In this document: piece after piece, positions 17,655 through 26,150 of the stretch
Layout of the letters: every line of letters begins with the position of its first letter
Position numbering within the stretch: position 1 is the stretch's first letter
NCBI GenBank assembly: GCA_003665935.1
Contig: QPLR01000001.1
Span: forward strand, 682,001 to 746,000
DNA: 64,000 nucleotides
From: Halobellus sp. Atlit-31R
GTDB taxonomy: Archaea; Halobacteriota; Halobacteria; Halobacteriales; Haloferacaceae
Reading direction: 5' to 3'
The notes under the pieces: model-generated
What the model was told of the DNA's origin: nothing
Databases searched by the model: none
What the model saw: the letters and a program-made list of their open reading frames with translations, nothing else
Translations under genes and position numbers: made by a program

Positions 17655-17840
17655 TTACGCCTCGGCCGAGCGTCGCTCGACCGTCTCGATGACTTCGCCG
17701 TGGATCTCGGCGTCGCCGCCGGTCGGCGTCGCGAGCGTCGTGCCGCAGACGGCGCAGTTGACTGTCGTCGACGCCTTCCCGAAGACGACCTGTTCGTTGT
17801 CGCAGTCCGGACACTGAACGCGGTAGAAGTTTCCTGCCAT
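17655..17840 (-). CDS. rps27e: Ribosomal protein eS27
   Basis: A 61-residue zinc-ribbon protein with Cys-Pro-Asp-Cys and Cys-Ala-Val-Cys pairs and the Phe-Tyr-Arg-Val-Gln-Cys start typical of archaeal S27e. The ATG at 17840 is two bases after the rpl44e stop codon, so the two are translated together. Longer in-frame extension upstream overlaps rpl44e and is not coding. Confidence 0.95.
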   Translation of the reverse strand: MAGNFYRVQCPDCDNEQVVFGKASTTVNCAVCGTTLATPTGGDAEIHGEVIETVERRSAEA

Positions 17841-17842
17841 CG

Positions 17843-18124
17843 TCACTCCTGGAAGGTGAGACGGCCCGCGCGCCACCCTTCTCGCATGTGGGCTTTGCCG
17901 CAGTCCGAGCAGATGTACTTCAGGTTCGTCTTCTTCGTCGGCTTGTCCCCACCGGGCACCTTCGAGAACTTGCCGGCGTTTCCGATCGTCGCCTTGCCGC
18001 GGCGAGTCTGCCGCGCGTTCCACTTCATTCCCGTCGAGCGGCCCGTCCGGACCTTCTCGACCTCGTGCTCGTGGTGCCCGTCACAGTTCGGGCAGTACGT
18101 GTTGAATCGGCGTGGCATCTCCAT
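17843..18124 (-). CDS. rpl44e: Ribosomal protein eL42 (L44e)
   Basis: A 93-residue basic protein with the L44e pattern: [10 protein letters not shown] near the start, [14 protein letters not shown] in the middle, and Cys-Ser-Asp-Cys-Gly-Lys-Ala-His near the end, with two zinc-binding CxxC pairs. The ATG at 18124 is used because haloarchaeal homologues usually carry two residues before Met-Pro-Arg-Arg; the ATG at 18118 is the alternative. This is the first gene of the ribosomal/translation cluster running leftwards to the PAC2 gene. Confidence 0.95.
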   Translation of the reverse strand: MEMPRRFNTYCPNCDGHHEHEVEKVRTGRSTGMKWNARQTRRGKATIGNAGKFSKVPGGDKPTKKTNLKYICSDCGKAHMREGWRAGRLTFQE

Positions 18125-18284
18125 AGATATCGACCTTGGCGACGTTTCGATATGGCCGGTTAAAACCCGTTTGGTTCGGATCGACGCTGCGAGGGCTGCT
18201 GTGCGGGTGCGTCGCCCGGGTGGTCGCGGCTGCCGCTCGGGCGTCTCCGAAGCGATTAAGCCCCGACTGAGCGAACGTCGACGT

Positions 18285-18542
18285 ATGAAGAAGGTCATCA
18301 TCCGCGGGGACCCCGGCATCAATCGCGGCGCGACCATCGAGGTCGACGGCGAGGAGGTCGTCTGCTTCTCGATCGACCGCCAGAGCGACTACCACGGCGC
18401 AGATCAGCCGCAACTGTGGTGTACGGTCGGCACCGAAGACGAGCGCGAGGCCTTCGAGAAGCGGCAGTACGTCCCGCACTTCCTCGACGTCGTCGCCGTC
18501 GACGCCGACGCCGTGACGGTGCTCTCGAAGCGCGGCGCGTAA
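18285..18542 (+). CDS. Small conserved haloarchaeal protein (HAH_0734-like)
   Basis: An 85-residue protein starting [11 protein letters not shown], with a predicted small beta fold. I recognise it as the HAH_0734 family, from memory; its function is unknown. It is divergent from rpl44e and convergent with the DUF2298 gene. A GATTAAG box about 27 bases before the ATG supports leaderless expression. Confidence 0.8.
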   Translation: MKKVIIRGDPGINRGATIEVDGEEVVCFSIDRQSDYHGADQPQLWCTVGTEDEREAFEKRQYVPHFLDVVAVDADAVTVLSKRGA

Positions 18543-18579
18543 GGTCGATTCTGCAGTCCGCGGCACTCCGTCGTCGAAG

Positions 18580-21120
18580 CTACCGAGCGTCCGCCGACCC
18601 GCTCGGAAGCTCGTCGAGCGAGACCTCGTAGATCGTCACGTCGCCCGAGCGGTGGACGACGTCGATCGCCGCCGACTCGAACGACACCGACCCGTAGCGG
18701 GCGCGCTCGTTCGGGCCGACCCAGACGTACCGGACCTCGTAAGCGCGGAACAGCGCCGCCCGTGTCGACGCGCTCTCCGCGTACATCGCGTCGACGTCGC
18801 GGACGCGGTCGACGTACGCCTCGCGGCCGCGGTAGCCGATCTCGTGTCGCCACCCCGCGACGGTCGGGACGCCGGTCAGACTCGAGGCGGGGTTCGCGTT
18901 CCAGGTGTACATCGCGCGCTCGCGGCCGTCGGTGCCGCCGGGGTAGAGCGTCGCCCCCGGCGCTTCCAGCATCGTCGGCCGGCCCTCCACGCCGTCGATC
19001 CAGTCGATCGCCGCCGCCTGCTCGGGGTGGTCGGTCTCGACGAACTGCGTCGCGTCGAGCGTCGGGCCGCCGGCGGGACCGCGCTCGAAGTGCGCGCCGA
19101 CCGCGAGGACGCCGTAGACGCTCGTCGAGGCGACGAGCGCGACCGCGAGGACGACGGCCGCGACGCGCCGCCACGGGAGCCCGGCAATCGCCGCCGCGGC
19201 GCCGGAACCGCCCGACGCCGTCGGTCCCGCGACGTCGCCGTCCTCGGCTACCTCGCCCACGGCGGCGCCGTCCTCGGCTACCTCGCCCGCGACGTCGCCG
19301 CCCTCGGCTACCCCGCCCGCGGCGTCATCTCCGGTCGATCCGCCTGCGGCGGCGTCGCCTGCCCCCCACCGTTCGAGCGCGAGCCCCGGGAGGGCGACGC
19401 CCATCGCCGTGCCCCAGAGCACCCACACTTGCGCGTACGTCTTGAACACGGTGTTCATCCGGCCGGGACCGGCCTGCTCGTTGACGTAGACGAGTTCGAC
19501 GAGCGTGACGAGTCCCGCGCCCGCGACGACGAGCACTGCCTCGTAGCCGACCGCTCGGGAGAGTCGGAGACCGACCCAGGCGACGACGAGAATCGGCACC
19601 GACACCGCGAGCGCCGCGAAGCCGACCGCGTTGCCGACGTAGCCGGCGATCAGGAGTCCGGCTAGGAAATACCACGGGCGGGCGACGCGGAGCCGCGCGA
19701 GGAGATACCCGCAGAAGCCGACGGCGAACGCGCCGTGAACTAAGAGCAGCGCACCGAGGCTGCTACGCATCTCCGGACCGAGGAGTTCGACCGAGCGCCC
19801 GCCGCCACCCGTCGCCGCCCCGAAGAGGAAGGGAGCCGCAAAGAGGACGGCGACGAGGGCGGCGACGGCGGCGACGACGGAGGCACCGAGAACGCGGCCG
19901 AGTTCGTCCGTTGCCGCCGACACGGGGCCGTCGCCGCTGCTGACGGCTCGATCAGCGAGGTCGCGGATCCGCGGTCGAACGGCCGCCGTGCCGGGCACCA
20001 GCGTCCACGGGTCTGCAGGAGCGAACGTCGCGGCCAGCCATCCGAGCGCGAGCACGCTCGGAAAACTCCAGGTGTTCTGGATCGCCTGCCAGGACGCAAG
20101 CACCGGAATGGCGGCGAAGACGAGCGCGCGCCGCCGCCACCGCTCGTCGGCGGGCGTCCGGTAGTAGGCGTAGCCCACGGCCGCGGCCAAAAGCAGCGTC
20201 GGCGTGCCGGTCATATGTGCGTGGAGGTCGCCGTTCAGCCACGCGAACAGCGGGAACTCGTTGATCGTGCCGGGGATGACTCGGGAGGCGTTCCAGTAGC
20301 TGAAACTGTCCGCACCCGCGAGGATCCGCTCGACCGTGTAGTCCGTCCGCGCGGCGACGGCGGCCGCGGCCGCCTGCCGGAGCGGGTCCGGGAGCGCGAG
20401 CAGTGCGAGTCGGCCCGCGGTGACGAGGTTGCTCGCGAGGCCGACGAAGAAGACGGCGACGACGCCGGCGAGTCGGCGCGGGAGGCCGCGATCTGCGCCG
20501 ATGGCGGCCGCGAGCTCGAAGGCCGCAGTCACGAGCGCGGCGTAGAAGCCCGCGAGCGCGAGGTTGTAGGCGAACCGCGGCGGCGTCCCCGTCAGCCACG
20601 ACAGCAGCGTGGCCGTCAGGTGGCCGCCGTAGTAGTACTTCACGGGCGCGTTCGCGAACCAGAAGTCCTCCGGCGGGAGCACCGGCGAACGCCGGAGCGT
20701 CTTCAGCAGCCCGAAGTCGAGGAACTTCTCGCCGCCGCCGGGGTGGACGGCGGGGTCGAAAGCCCGGATCGCGACGACGAAGAGGAAGCCGAGCAGGAAG
20801 ACGACGGCGGCGTCGGTCGCGGCGCTGCGGTCGACGTCGACGTCGAGGCGCAATCGACCCGCCCGGAGGGCAGCGAGATCGAGCGCGGCGAGTGCGCTCC
20901 CGGCGAAAAGTGACAGGACGCCGGCCGCGAGCGCGGCCGGTCCCCACGCCACCTGCCCGACCCAGTATGCGGGGACGCTGAGGAGGACGACGGCGGCCGG
21001 GACGGCCAGACCCGCGCCGCGACCCCTCGCCCGCGGGAAGAGCCTGGCAGCGACCGGGAGGCCGAGCGCGAAGAGCGCAGCGTAGAGGACCAGCCAGCGA
21101 GCGACGAGGGCGTACTCCAT
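18580..21120 (-). CDS. DUF2298 large membrane protein (GT-C-like)
   Basis: The 846-residue protein is mostly transmembrane. Characteristic DUF2298 features are the N-terminal hydrophobic helices, a Gly-Gly-Glu-Lys-Phe-Leu-Asp-Phe-Gly-Leu segment near residue 130, and Tyr-Tyr-Tyr-Gly-Gly-His near 163. The C-terminal soluble part carries Trp-Arg-His-Glu-Ile-Gly-Tyr-Arg-Gly-Arg near 765. The family is thought to be membrane glycosyltransferase-like, but no activity is proven. A Gly/Ala/Glu/Asp-rich loop near residue 605-640 contains three 10-residue repeats. The divergent neighbours, a polyprenyl-phosphate-type glycosyltransferase and a GtrA protein, suggest a shared role in lipid-linked sugar transfer (inference). 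Confidence 0.88.
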   Translation of the reverse strand: MEYALVARWLVLYAALFALGLPVAARLFPRARGRGAGLAVPAAVVLLSVPAYWVGQVAWGPAALAAGVLSLFAGSALAALDLAALRAGRLRLDVDVDRSAATDAAVVFLLGFLFVVAIRAFDPAVHPGGGEKFLDFGLLKTLRRSPVLPPEDFWFANAPVKYYYGGHLTATLLSWLTGTPPRFAYNLALAGFYAALVTAAFELAAAIGADRGLPRRLAGVVAVFFVGLASNLVTAGRLALLALPDPLRQAAAAAVAARTDYTVERILAGADSFSYWNASRVIPGTINEFPLFAWLNGDLHAHMTGTPTLLLAAAVGYAYYRTPADERWRRRALVFAAIPVLASWQAIQNTWSFPSVLALGWLAATFAPADPWTLVPGTAAVRPRIRDLADRAVSSGDGPVSAATDELGRVLGASVVAAVAALVAVLFAAPFLFGAATGGGGRSVELLGPEMRSSLGALLLVHGAFAVGFCGYLLARLRVARPWYFLAGLLIAGYVGNAVGFAALAVSVPILVVAWVGLRLSRAVGYEAVLVVAGAGLVTLVELVYVNEQAGPGRMNTVFKTYAQVWVLWGTAMGVALPGLALERWGAGDAAAGGSTGDDAAGGVAEGGDVAGEVAEDGAAVGEVAEDGDVAGPTASGGSGAAAAIAGLPWRRVAAVVLAVALVASTSVYGVLAVGAHFERGPAGGPTLDATQFVETDHPEQAAAIDWIDGVEGRPTMLEAPGATLYPGGTDGRERAMYTWNANPASSLTGVPTVAGWRHEIGYRGREAYVDRVRDVDAMYAESASTRAALFRAYEVRYVWVGPNERARYGSVSFESAAIDVVHRSGDVTIYEVSLDELPSGSADAR
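19231..19320. repeat. Three 30-bp tandem repeats inside the DUF2298 gene
   Basis: Units at 19231-19260, 19261-19290 and 19291-19320 share the core CTCGGCTAC with CCGCCC-type ends. Read on the minus strand they give 10-residue Val-Ala-Glu-Asp-Gly-type units in a hydrophilic loop, so copy-number change would not break the frame. Confidence 0.85.
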
Positions 21121-21221
21121 TCTCCGTATCGCAACGGCCGCGACGGCGGGACATACGTTTTGTGATGCGCCGGGTCGCGTCGGGCCGCACGCGACACTCG
21201 ACGCCCGGGCGGTAGCGGTTC

Positions 21222-21230
21222 GTTTTTTAC
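21222..21230 (+). promoter_or_regulatory. TATA box of the glycosyltransferase gene
   Basis: TTTTTTA is centred about 28 bases before the ATG at 21254, an ideal spacing for a leaderless transcript covering the glycosyltransferase and GtrA genes. Confidence 0.6.
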
Positions 21231-21253
21231 CCGGAAGCCAGTATCTGGAACCG

Positions 21254-22057
21254 ATGACTCGTTCCGTCGGGATCGTCGTCCCCGCCTATCGGCCCGATCC
21301 CGAACGTCTCGGCGCGTACCTCCGTGCGCTCGCGGCGCGGCTCGACCCCGAGGTCGTTCGGGTCGAACTCGACGCGCCGCAGGCGGACCTGCGACCCCGG
21401 CTCGATACCCTCCCCGATTGCGTCGAGATCGCCGCCGTCGACGCCCGACGCGGCAAAGGTGCCGCGATCACCGCCGGGTTCGAGGCGCTCGTCGACGACG
21501 TCGACGTGCTCGCGTTCGCCGACGCCGACGGCAGCACCCCGGCGACGTCGTTTTCCGCCGTCGTCGACGCGGTCACCTCCGGGAGGGCCGACGTGGCGAC
21601 TGGATCCCGTCGCCACCCCGACGCCGACGTCGCCTCCCACCAGACGTTCGCCCGTCGTCGCCTCGGTGACGGCTTCGCGTGGCTCGCCCGCCGCTTCCTC
21701 GACGAACGGCTGTACGACTACCAGTGCGGCGCGAAGGCGCTGTCTGCCGACGCGTGGCGCGACGTCCGCGCGCACCTCTACGAGCCCGGCTTCGCCTGGG
21801 ACATCGAACTCGTCGCCGTCGCGGGCGCGCTGGACCACCGGCTCGCGGAGATCCCCGTCCGCTGGGAGGACCGCCCCGGCTCCACCGTCTCGCCGATCCG
21901 GACGACTCTGCGGCTGGGCCGCGCGCTCGTGACTGCGCGGCACCGCGCGCGAGTCCTGCGCGAGAATCGACTGCACGAGCTGCTGGACGCCCGCCGCGAG
22001 ACCGAGCCCTCGCTGATCGAGCGGCTCGCCGCGACCGACGCCGTCGAGGCCGACTGA
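21254..22057 (+). CDS. Family 2 glycosyltransferase (polyprenyl-phosphate sugar type)
   Basis: The 267-residue GT-A protein starts with Gly-Ile-Val-Val-Pro-Ala-Tyr-Arg-Pro. It has an Arg-Arg-Gly-Lys-Gly-Ala-Ala segment near residue 70 and the metal/nucleotide-binding Ala-Asp-Ala-Asp-Gly near 94, followed by Gly-Ser-Arg-Arg and a Tyr-Gln-Cys-Gly-Ala-Lys-Ala motif typical of dolichyl-phosphate glucose/mannose synthases. No membrane helix is evident, so it would act at the cytosolic face. It abuts the GtrA gene (next base), consistent with a synthase plus flippase-like partner. Substrate sugar unknown. Confidence 0.88.
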   Translation: MTRSVGIVVPAYRPDPERLGAYLRALAARLDPEVVRVELDAPQADLRPRLDTLPDCVEIAAVDARRGKGAAITAGFEALVDDVDVLAFADADGSTPATSFSAVVDAVTSGRADVATGSRRHPDADVASHQTFARRRLGDGFAWLARRFLDERLYDYQCGAKALSADAWRDVRAHLYEPGFAWDIELVAVAGALDHRLAEIPVRWEDRPGSTVSPIRTTLRLGRALVTARHRARVLRENRLHELLDARRETEPSLIERLAATDAVEAD

Positions 22058-22507
22058 ATGGTCCGCGAGACGGTCGACGCGCTGGCCTCGGGCGTCCGGT
22101 TCGGGAAGTTCGTCTCCGTCGGCGCGGTCGGCGCGGTCTTCGACATCACCACGACGACGGCGCTCATCGTCGGCCTCGGCGTCCTCGGCGAGTACGCGAA
22201 GCTCGTCGGCGCGGAGGTCGCGATCGTCGTGATGTTCGCGATCAACGAGCGGTGGACCTTCTCGGAGCTCGGCGCGTCCGGAGCGATTCCGACGCTGAGT
22301 CGGTTCGTCCGCTCGAATCTCGTCCGCAGCGGCGGCCTCGCCGTCCAGTTTCTGATCGTGCGGTCGCTCCGCCAGCTCGACCTGTCCGTCGTCGTCTTCG
22401 GCTTCGACCTCTGGCAGCTGATCCCGATCCCGATCGCGATCGCGGGGTCGATGCTCCTGAACTACGTCGCAGAGAGCCTGCTGACGTGGCGAGTGACACG
22501 GTCCTGA
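22058..22507 (+). CDS. GtrA-family membrane protein
   Basis: A 149-residue protein with four predicted membrane helices and the GtrA opening Arg-Phe-Gly-Lys-Phe-Val-Ser-Val-Gly followed by an Asn-Glu-Arg-Trp-Thr-Phe motif near residue 64. GtrA proteins are proposed to move lipid-linked sugars across the membrane. The ATG follows the glycosyltransferase TGA with no gap, so coupled translation is expected. Confidence 0.9.
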   Translation: MVRETVDALASGVRFGKFVSVGAVGAVFDITTTTALIVGLGVLGEYAKLVGAEVAIVVMFAINERWTFSELGASGAIPTLSRFVRSNLVRSGGLAVQFLIVRSLRQLDLSVVVFGFDLWQLIPIPIAIAGSMLLNYVAESLLTWRVTRS

Positions 22508-22576
22508 CCGCGAGGGAAACTGCCACACGGCGGGCGAAACACAATCCTTAACCGTAACCCACGGTTTCGTTTTGGT

Positions 22577-22651
22577 AGCGGGATGGGATAGCCAGGAGAT
22601 TCCGCCGGGCTCATAACCCGGAGATCGGTAGTTCAAATCTACCTCCCGCTA
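22577..22651 (+). tRNA. Initiator tRNA-Met (CAT)
   Basis: A full cloverleaf: acceptor AGCGGGA pairs with TCCCGCT, the anticodon loop is CTCATAA on a CCGGG/CCCGG stem, and the T arm contains GTTCAAATC. The A1-U72 end pair and the G-C-rich anticodon stem are the hallmarks of archaeal initiator tRNA. No intron and no encoded CCA are visible; the discriminator is A at 22651. A CTTAAC box lies roughly 30 bases upstream. Confidence 0.93.
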
Positions 22652-22772
22652 CTCTCCTGAACTCTACTACCTCCTCACCGGAGGTACCCATCGACGTCGG
22701 CTCCGATGCGTCCGCCGACCGTTCCTCACGTGACTGCGCCCCGAAAGCGACGCGTCCGTGGCTCGCCGAGTC

Positions 22773-23183
22773 TCAGAAGTCGATCCGACCGCCGGAGGAG
22801 AGGTCCCGCTCCTCGGAGAGCCCCGGTTCCGCGGCGTCCCACTCGTCGTCGACGAGGTATATCGCGCTGTCCTCGACTGCGATCTCGAAGGTGTCGAGGA
22901 CGGCCCCCTCGCAGGGACCGAAGTTGCAGTCGCCGCTCCGTTTCTCGAACGTCGCGCCGTGTTTCTGGCAGACGAGTTCGCCGTCTCTGACCAGCGCGCT
23001 CGACCCCTTGTCCAGTCGGACGTCCCGCCAGTGCGGGCAGTAGTTCGTGTACGCGACGACGGTGCCGTCCTCGCGTCGCGTCAGCAGCCCCTCGGTCGTT
23101 TCGAATCCGGCCTTCGCGGTGAAAACGAGCGTCTCGTCCGCCGAGACCTCGTCGGTGGCGGCGATGCGGCGGTCCTCGTCCAT
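22773..23183 (-). CDS. Rieske [2Fe-2S] domain protein
   Basis: A 136-residue soluble protein with the two Rieske ligand pairs: Cys49-Pro-His51 and Cys72-Gln-Lys-His75. This is the ferredoxin-like type with no membrane anchor and no catalytic domain. Two more Cys at 86 and 91 follow. Such small proteins are electron carriers or oxygenase accessory subunits; no oxygenase gene is adjacent, so the partner is unknown. It is a single gene, convergent with nothing and preceded by the initiator tRNA on the other strand. Confidence 0.9.
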   Translation of the reverse strand: MDEDRRIAATDEVSADETLVFTAKAGFETTEGLLTRREDGTVVAYTNYCPHWRDVRLDKGSSALVRDGELVCQKHGATFEKRSGDCNFGPCEGAVLDTFEIAVEDSAIYLVDDEWDAAEPGLSEERDLSSGGRIDF

Positions 23184-23277
23184 ACCGCGCGTTTGGAGTG
23201 CGGCGATTCAAGCGTGACGGTTCGGGGCGGAAGCGGTGCCAGAGGCCGCCGTCGCTATGGTTCCTCGCTCCCGCGAG

Positions 23278-24198
23278 TCACTCGGCCGACGCGCCGTCGT
23301 AGTGGTCGCGCTCGTCGGAGGCTGCACCGTCGTAGTGGTCGCGCTCGACGCGGGCGTCGTAGACCCGTCGGAGCAGCGTCGTGACCGGGCCGCCGCCGAC
23401 GTCGATGCCGTCGACCGTCTCGACGGGGCGGACCTCCCACGTCGTGTTCGTCACGAACGCCTCGTCGGCCCCGCGGAGGTCGTCGGGCGCGAACTCGCCC
23501 TCCCGGACCGGGATGCCTTCCGCGCGGGCGATGTCGAGGACTTCCGCGCGAGTGATGCCCGGAAGCACGGGCCCGTCGAGACGCGGCGTACAGAGCGCGT
23601 CGTCGGCGACGAAAAAGAGGTTGCTCGTCGCCCCCTCCGCGAGGTTCCCCGCCTCGTCGAGCATCACAGCCTCGTCGGCGTCGGCGACGCGGAGTTCGAT
23701 GCGAGCGAGGATGCCGTTCAGGTAGTTGTGTGTCTTCGCCTGCGACGGCAGCGCGTCGTCGGGCATCCGGCGCGTCTTGACGGTCTGAAGCGTCGCCGGG
23801 TCGTCCCAGATCGGGGCCGAAGCGGTGCCGCCGGGCGGAAGCGGTTTGACCTGAACGACGACCGTCGGGTCGACGTCGGGATCCGGGGTGAGCTTGCCGG
23901 GCTGGACGCCGCGAGTGAGCGAGAGCTTCACGTATGCGTCGTCGAGGTCGTTCGCCCGGAGCGTTTCGTCGACGCGGCGTTTCAGCTCCGCGTCCGAGAG
24001 GCCGTGGTCGAGCGAGAGCGCCGCTGCGGAGTCGGCGAGGCGCTCGGCGTGCGCGTCCCAGCGGAACACGTCGCCGCCGTACGCCCGGAGCGTCTCGAAG
24101 ACCGCGTCGCCGTACGTAAATCCGCGGTCGCGGACACTCACCGTCGCCGAGTCCGCCGGGACGAGTTCGCCGTCGACGTGGTAGTAGAGGTCGTCCAT
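23278..24198 (-). CDS. Class IV aminotransferase / aminodeoxychorismate lyase family
   Basis: The 306-residue PLP enzyme begins with Tyr-His-Val-Asp-Gly-Glu-Leu-Val-Pro. It has the Asp-Arg-Gly-Phe-Thr-Tyr-Gly-Asp-Ala-Val-Phe-Glu segment near residue 25, Lys-Thr-His-Asn-Tyr-Leu-Asn near 155 with the likely PLP lysine, and a Gly-Ala-Thr-Ser-Asn-Leu-Phe motif. It could be a branched-chain aminotransferase-like enzyme or PabC; the haloarchaeal pabC usually accompanies pabA/pabB, which are not present here. The C-terminal end carries a tandem 11-residue repeat beyond the normal family end. Confidence 0.85.
   Translation of the reverse strand: MDDLYYHVDGELVPADSATVSVRDRGFTYGDAVFETLRAYGGDVFRWDAHAERLADSAAALSLDHGLSDAELKRRVDETLRANDLDDAYVKLSLTRGVQPGKLTPDPDVDPTVVVQVKPLPPGGTASAPIWDDPATLQTVKTRRMPDDALPSQAKTHNYLNGILARIELRVADADEAVMLDEAGNLAEGATSNLFFVADDALCTPRLDGPVLPGITRAEVLDIARAEGIPVREGEFAPDDLRGADEAFVTNTTWEVRPVETVDGIDVGGGPVTTLLRRVYDARVERDHYDGAASDERDHYDGASAE
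23294..23347. repeat. 33-bp tandem duplication at the aminotransferase 3' end
   Basis: CCGTCGTAGTGGTCGCGCTC starts at 23294 and at 23327, exactly 11 codons apart, encoding a repeated Glu-Arg-Asp-His-Tyr-Asp-Gly-Ala motif at the protein's C-terminus. Confidence 0.9.
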
Positions 24199-24227
24199 TC
24201 GGTCGAGAGTCGGAGTGTCGTGTCGAG

Positions 24228-24989
24228 TCAGGACTGATCGCTCGCGCGGTCGATCCAGCGAGAGACGCGCTTCGCGGAGACGTCGATCTCTGCGGCCACC
24301 TCGTCGGCGTCGGCAGCCGCGAGGTCCGAGACCGTCTCGATGCCGACGGTTCCGAGGCGCTCGGCGTACGCGGGCCCGATCCCTTTGAGCGTCTCGACCG
24401 GCGGGCTCTCGTCGGCGGGGCCGGCGTCAGCGTCAGTTTCGGCCTCGTCTGCGTCCGCGCTGTCGGCCTCGTCCGCCTCCTCGCCGTCTGCCTTCTCCGT
24501 GGGTGCGACGGCCTCGGCCGGCTCTCGGCCCGCCGCCTCGTCGACGAGCGTCTCCGTCGACGCCGCGGCGTCGGTCCCGGCCGCGGCCGCGTCCGTCGGG
24601 GTCTCGACCTCGTCGGCGTCGGGCTCGGGGGTGACCGCCTCGTCGCCTTCGCCGGCCGTCTCGACGGCCTCAGCGGCCTCTATCCCGGTCTCGTCGTCGA
24701 CGAGCGTCTCCGTCGACGCCGCGGCGTCGGTTTCGGCGGCGGCCGCGTCCGCCGCCTCGTCCGGAACGTCGGTCTCGGCTGTCGTCTCGGCGTCGGGGTC
24801 CTCCTCTGCGCCGTCCGCAGTGCCCTTGATTCTCGCTTCCGTCGAGGCGTCGGCTGCCTCCCGGTCGGGGTCGCGCTCGACGGAGACTCTCCCCGCCGAG
24901 TCAGACGACGCCGACGTGTCTGACTCGTCTGTGCTCTCGCCGCCTACGAGCGAGCGCAGCGACGACACGATCGTATCGAAGAGACTCAT
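24228..24989 (-). CDS. Helix-hairpin-helix protein with long acidic repeat region
   Basis: The 253-residue protein has a short N-terminal amphipathic helix (Leu-Phe-Asp-Thr-Ile-Val-Ser-Ser-Leu). About 160 residues of Ala/Glu/Asp/Thr low complexity follow, then a C-terminal helix-hairpin-helix DNA-binding domain (Glu-Thr-Leu-Lys-Gly-Ile-Gly-Pro-Ala-Tyr, residues about 190-250). The HhH resembles those of DUF4332/ligase-like proteins. The middle contains two copies of an Ala-Ala-Ser-Thr-Glu-Thr-Leu-Val-Asp motif encoded by identical 35-bp DNA. A DNA-binding role is inferred; partners are unknown. It ends 29 bp before the start of the aminotransferase gene on the same strand. Confidence 0.8.
   Translation of the reverse strand: MSLFDTIVSSLRSLVGGESTDESDTSASSDSAGRVSVERDPDREAADASTEARIKGTADGAEEDPDAETTAETDVPDEAADAAAAETDAAASTETLVDDETGIEAAEAVETAGEGDEAVTPEPDADEVETPTDAAAAGTDAAASTETLVDEAAGREPAEAVAPTEKADGEEADEADSADADEAETDADAGPADESPPVETLKGIGPAYAERLGTVGIETVSDLAAADADEVAAEIDVSAKRVSRWIDRASDQS
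24541..24731. repeat. Two identical 35-bp copies within the helix-hairpin-helix gene
   Basis: The block beginning TCGACGAGCGTCTCCGTCGA is at 24541-24575 and 24697-24731. The 156-bp period is 52 codons, so the repeat is in frame and part of a longer, more diverged duplication of the acidic region. Confidence 0.9.
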
Positions 24990-25096
24990 CGCATTGACGA
25001 TATGGGGGTCGGCTATTTAAATACCGTTGCGCCGTGATGTGTCTCGGGCGTTCGGTCCGCTCGCCGCGCTGCTCTCGCTCGGGCGTTCGCGCGTCG

Positions 25097-25561
25097 CTAC
25101 GCGTCGGCCTCGTCTGCGCTCGCGTCCGCCGACTCGGCGTCCTCCTCGGCCCCGCCCGCGTCGCTCTCGGCTGCCGCGTCCTGGAGCTGGCTCCGGAGCT
25201 GCGGCATCGTCCCGGTGAGGTCGCCGACGAGCTCTTCGGCGTCCGCGATCGACGCCAGCAGCTCCGCGACCGACTCGATCTGCGCTTCGATCGCGTCGGG
25301 GTCGTCGAAGGCGTCGGCGCGTTGCCCGACGATGAACGTCTTCTTGGCCTGTCTGAGGTGCGCTTCCGCCTCACCGACGTCGAGCGCCGATCGTAAGGCG
25401 TTGAGGACGCCGAGGACGTTGTCCGCCTCAGCGTCCCACACCGCGTCGGGTGCGGGAAGCTCCGCGCGCGCCTCCGCGAGGTGGCTCTCGACCTCCTCGC
25501 GCATCTCCGCAGCAGCCTCTCCGAACAGGTCGTCGTCGCCGAGTGTGCTCTGGCTACTCAT
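25097..25561 (-). CDS. Conserved haloarchaeal protein (DUF5790-like)
   Basis: The 154-residue acidic protein starts with a Leu-Gly-Asp-Asp-Asp-Leu-Phe-Gly-Glu-Ala motif and contains Asp-Asn-Val-Leu-Gly-Val-Leu-Asn-Ala-Leu near residue 45. I recognise this as the DUF5790 family, from memory. It is mostly helical with a disordered acidic tail; function unknown. It stands upstream of the helix-hairpin-helix gene on the same strand, 107 bp away. Confidence 0.8.
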   Translation of the reverse strand: MSSQSTLGDDDLFGEAAAEMREEVESHLAEARAELPAPDAVWDAEADNVLGVLNALRSALDVGEAEAHLRQAKKTFIVGQRADAFDDPDAIEAQIESVAELLASIADAEELVGDLTGTMPQLRSQLQDAAAESDAGGAEEDAESADASADEADA

Positions 25562-25643
25562 ACCAGCGGCTTCGGCTCGCGAGGGGTTAAAAACACGCCC
25601 GGAAGTGAAAGTGAAATCGGACGTCTGAAGCGTACTGCGTGGG

Positions 25644-26006
25644 TCACTCCTCGACCGCGACGAGTCGCATCAGCGGGTAATCGCCCTGCATATCCATCCG
25701 CGTGCGAACGGTCACGCCGTCGTACTCGATCCGCATCTCCACGTCGATGAATCGTCCCGTCAGCTCCGTGTACTCGGCCGACTGCGACTCCAGCTCCGCC
25801 GCGATGCGGTCGGTTCGAACGTCGACGTCGACGGCAGCGCAGTAGGGTTGATTCTCGATCGCCTCCTCCATCGCCCGTCCGAGGCTCTCGGCGCTCGTGG
25901 GGCTCACGGGCGTTCCCGCGAACTGGTGATAGAGCGTCCCGAACTTGATTCCGGCCTCGAAGCACGCACGCTCGGCGTCGGTCCCGACCTCGTCGGCGTC
26001 GTTCAT
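25644..26006 (-). CDS. mptD: Archaeal dihydroneopterin aldolase MptD
   Basis: A 120-residue protein with the MptD pattern Phe-Glu-Ala-Gly-Ile-Lys-Phe-Gly-Thr-Leu-Tyr-His-Gln-Phe-Ala-Gly-Thr-Pro-Val (about residues 15-33), which holds the catalytic groups, plus Asn-Gln-Pro-Tyr near 52. MptD converts dihydroneopterin to 6-hydroxymethyl-dihydropterin in archaeal pterin synthesis, which in haloarchaea would feed folate. The start ATG at 26006 is the only one that fits the family length. Confidence 0.88.
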   Translation of the reverse strand: MNDADEVGTDAERACFEAGIKFGTLYHQFAGTPVSPTSAESLGRAMEEAIENQPYCAAVDVDVRTDRIAAELESQSAEYTELTGRFIDVEMRIEYDGVTVRTRMDMQGDYPLMRLVAVEE

Positions 26007-26150
26007 ATTCGGAGTCCGAGGCCGCGGGCTAAGGGCCTGTCGGCAGCGGTGACGGCGGTCGTCGCCGGTAGTGACCGCAGGACGTGTCGAATCGCCGTCA
26101 CCGGCGCGAATCGGACGTTTCTTGCCCTCCCTGTCCGGATAGCCGTCTGA

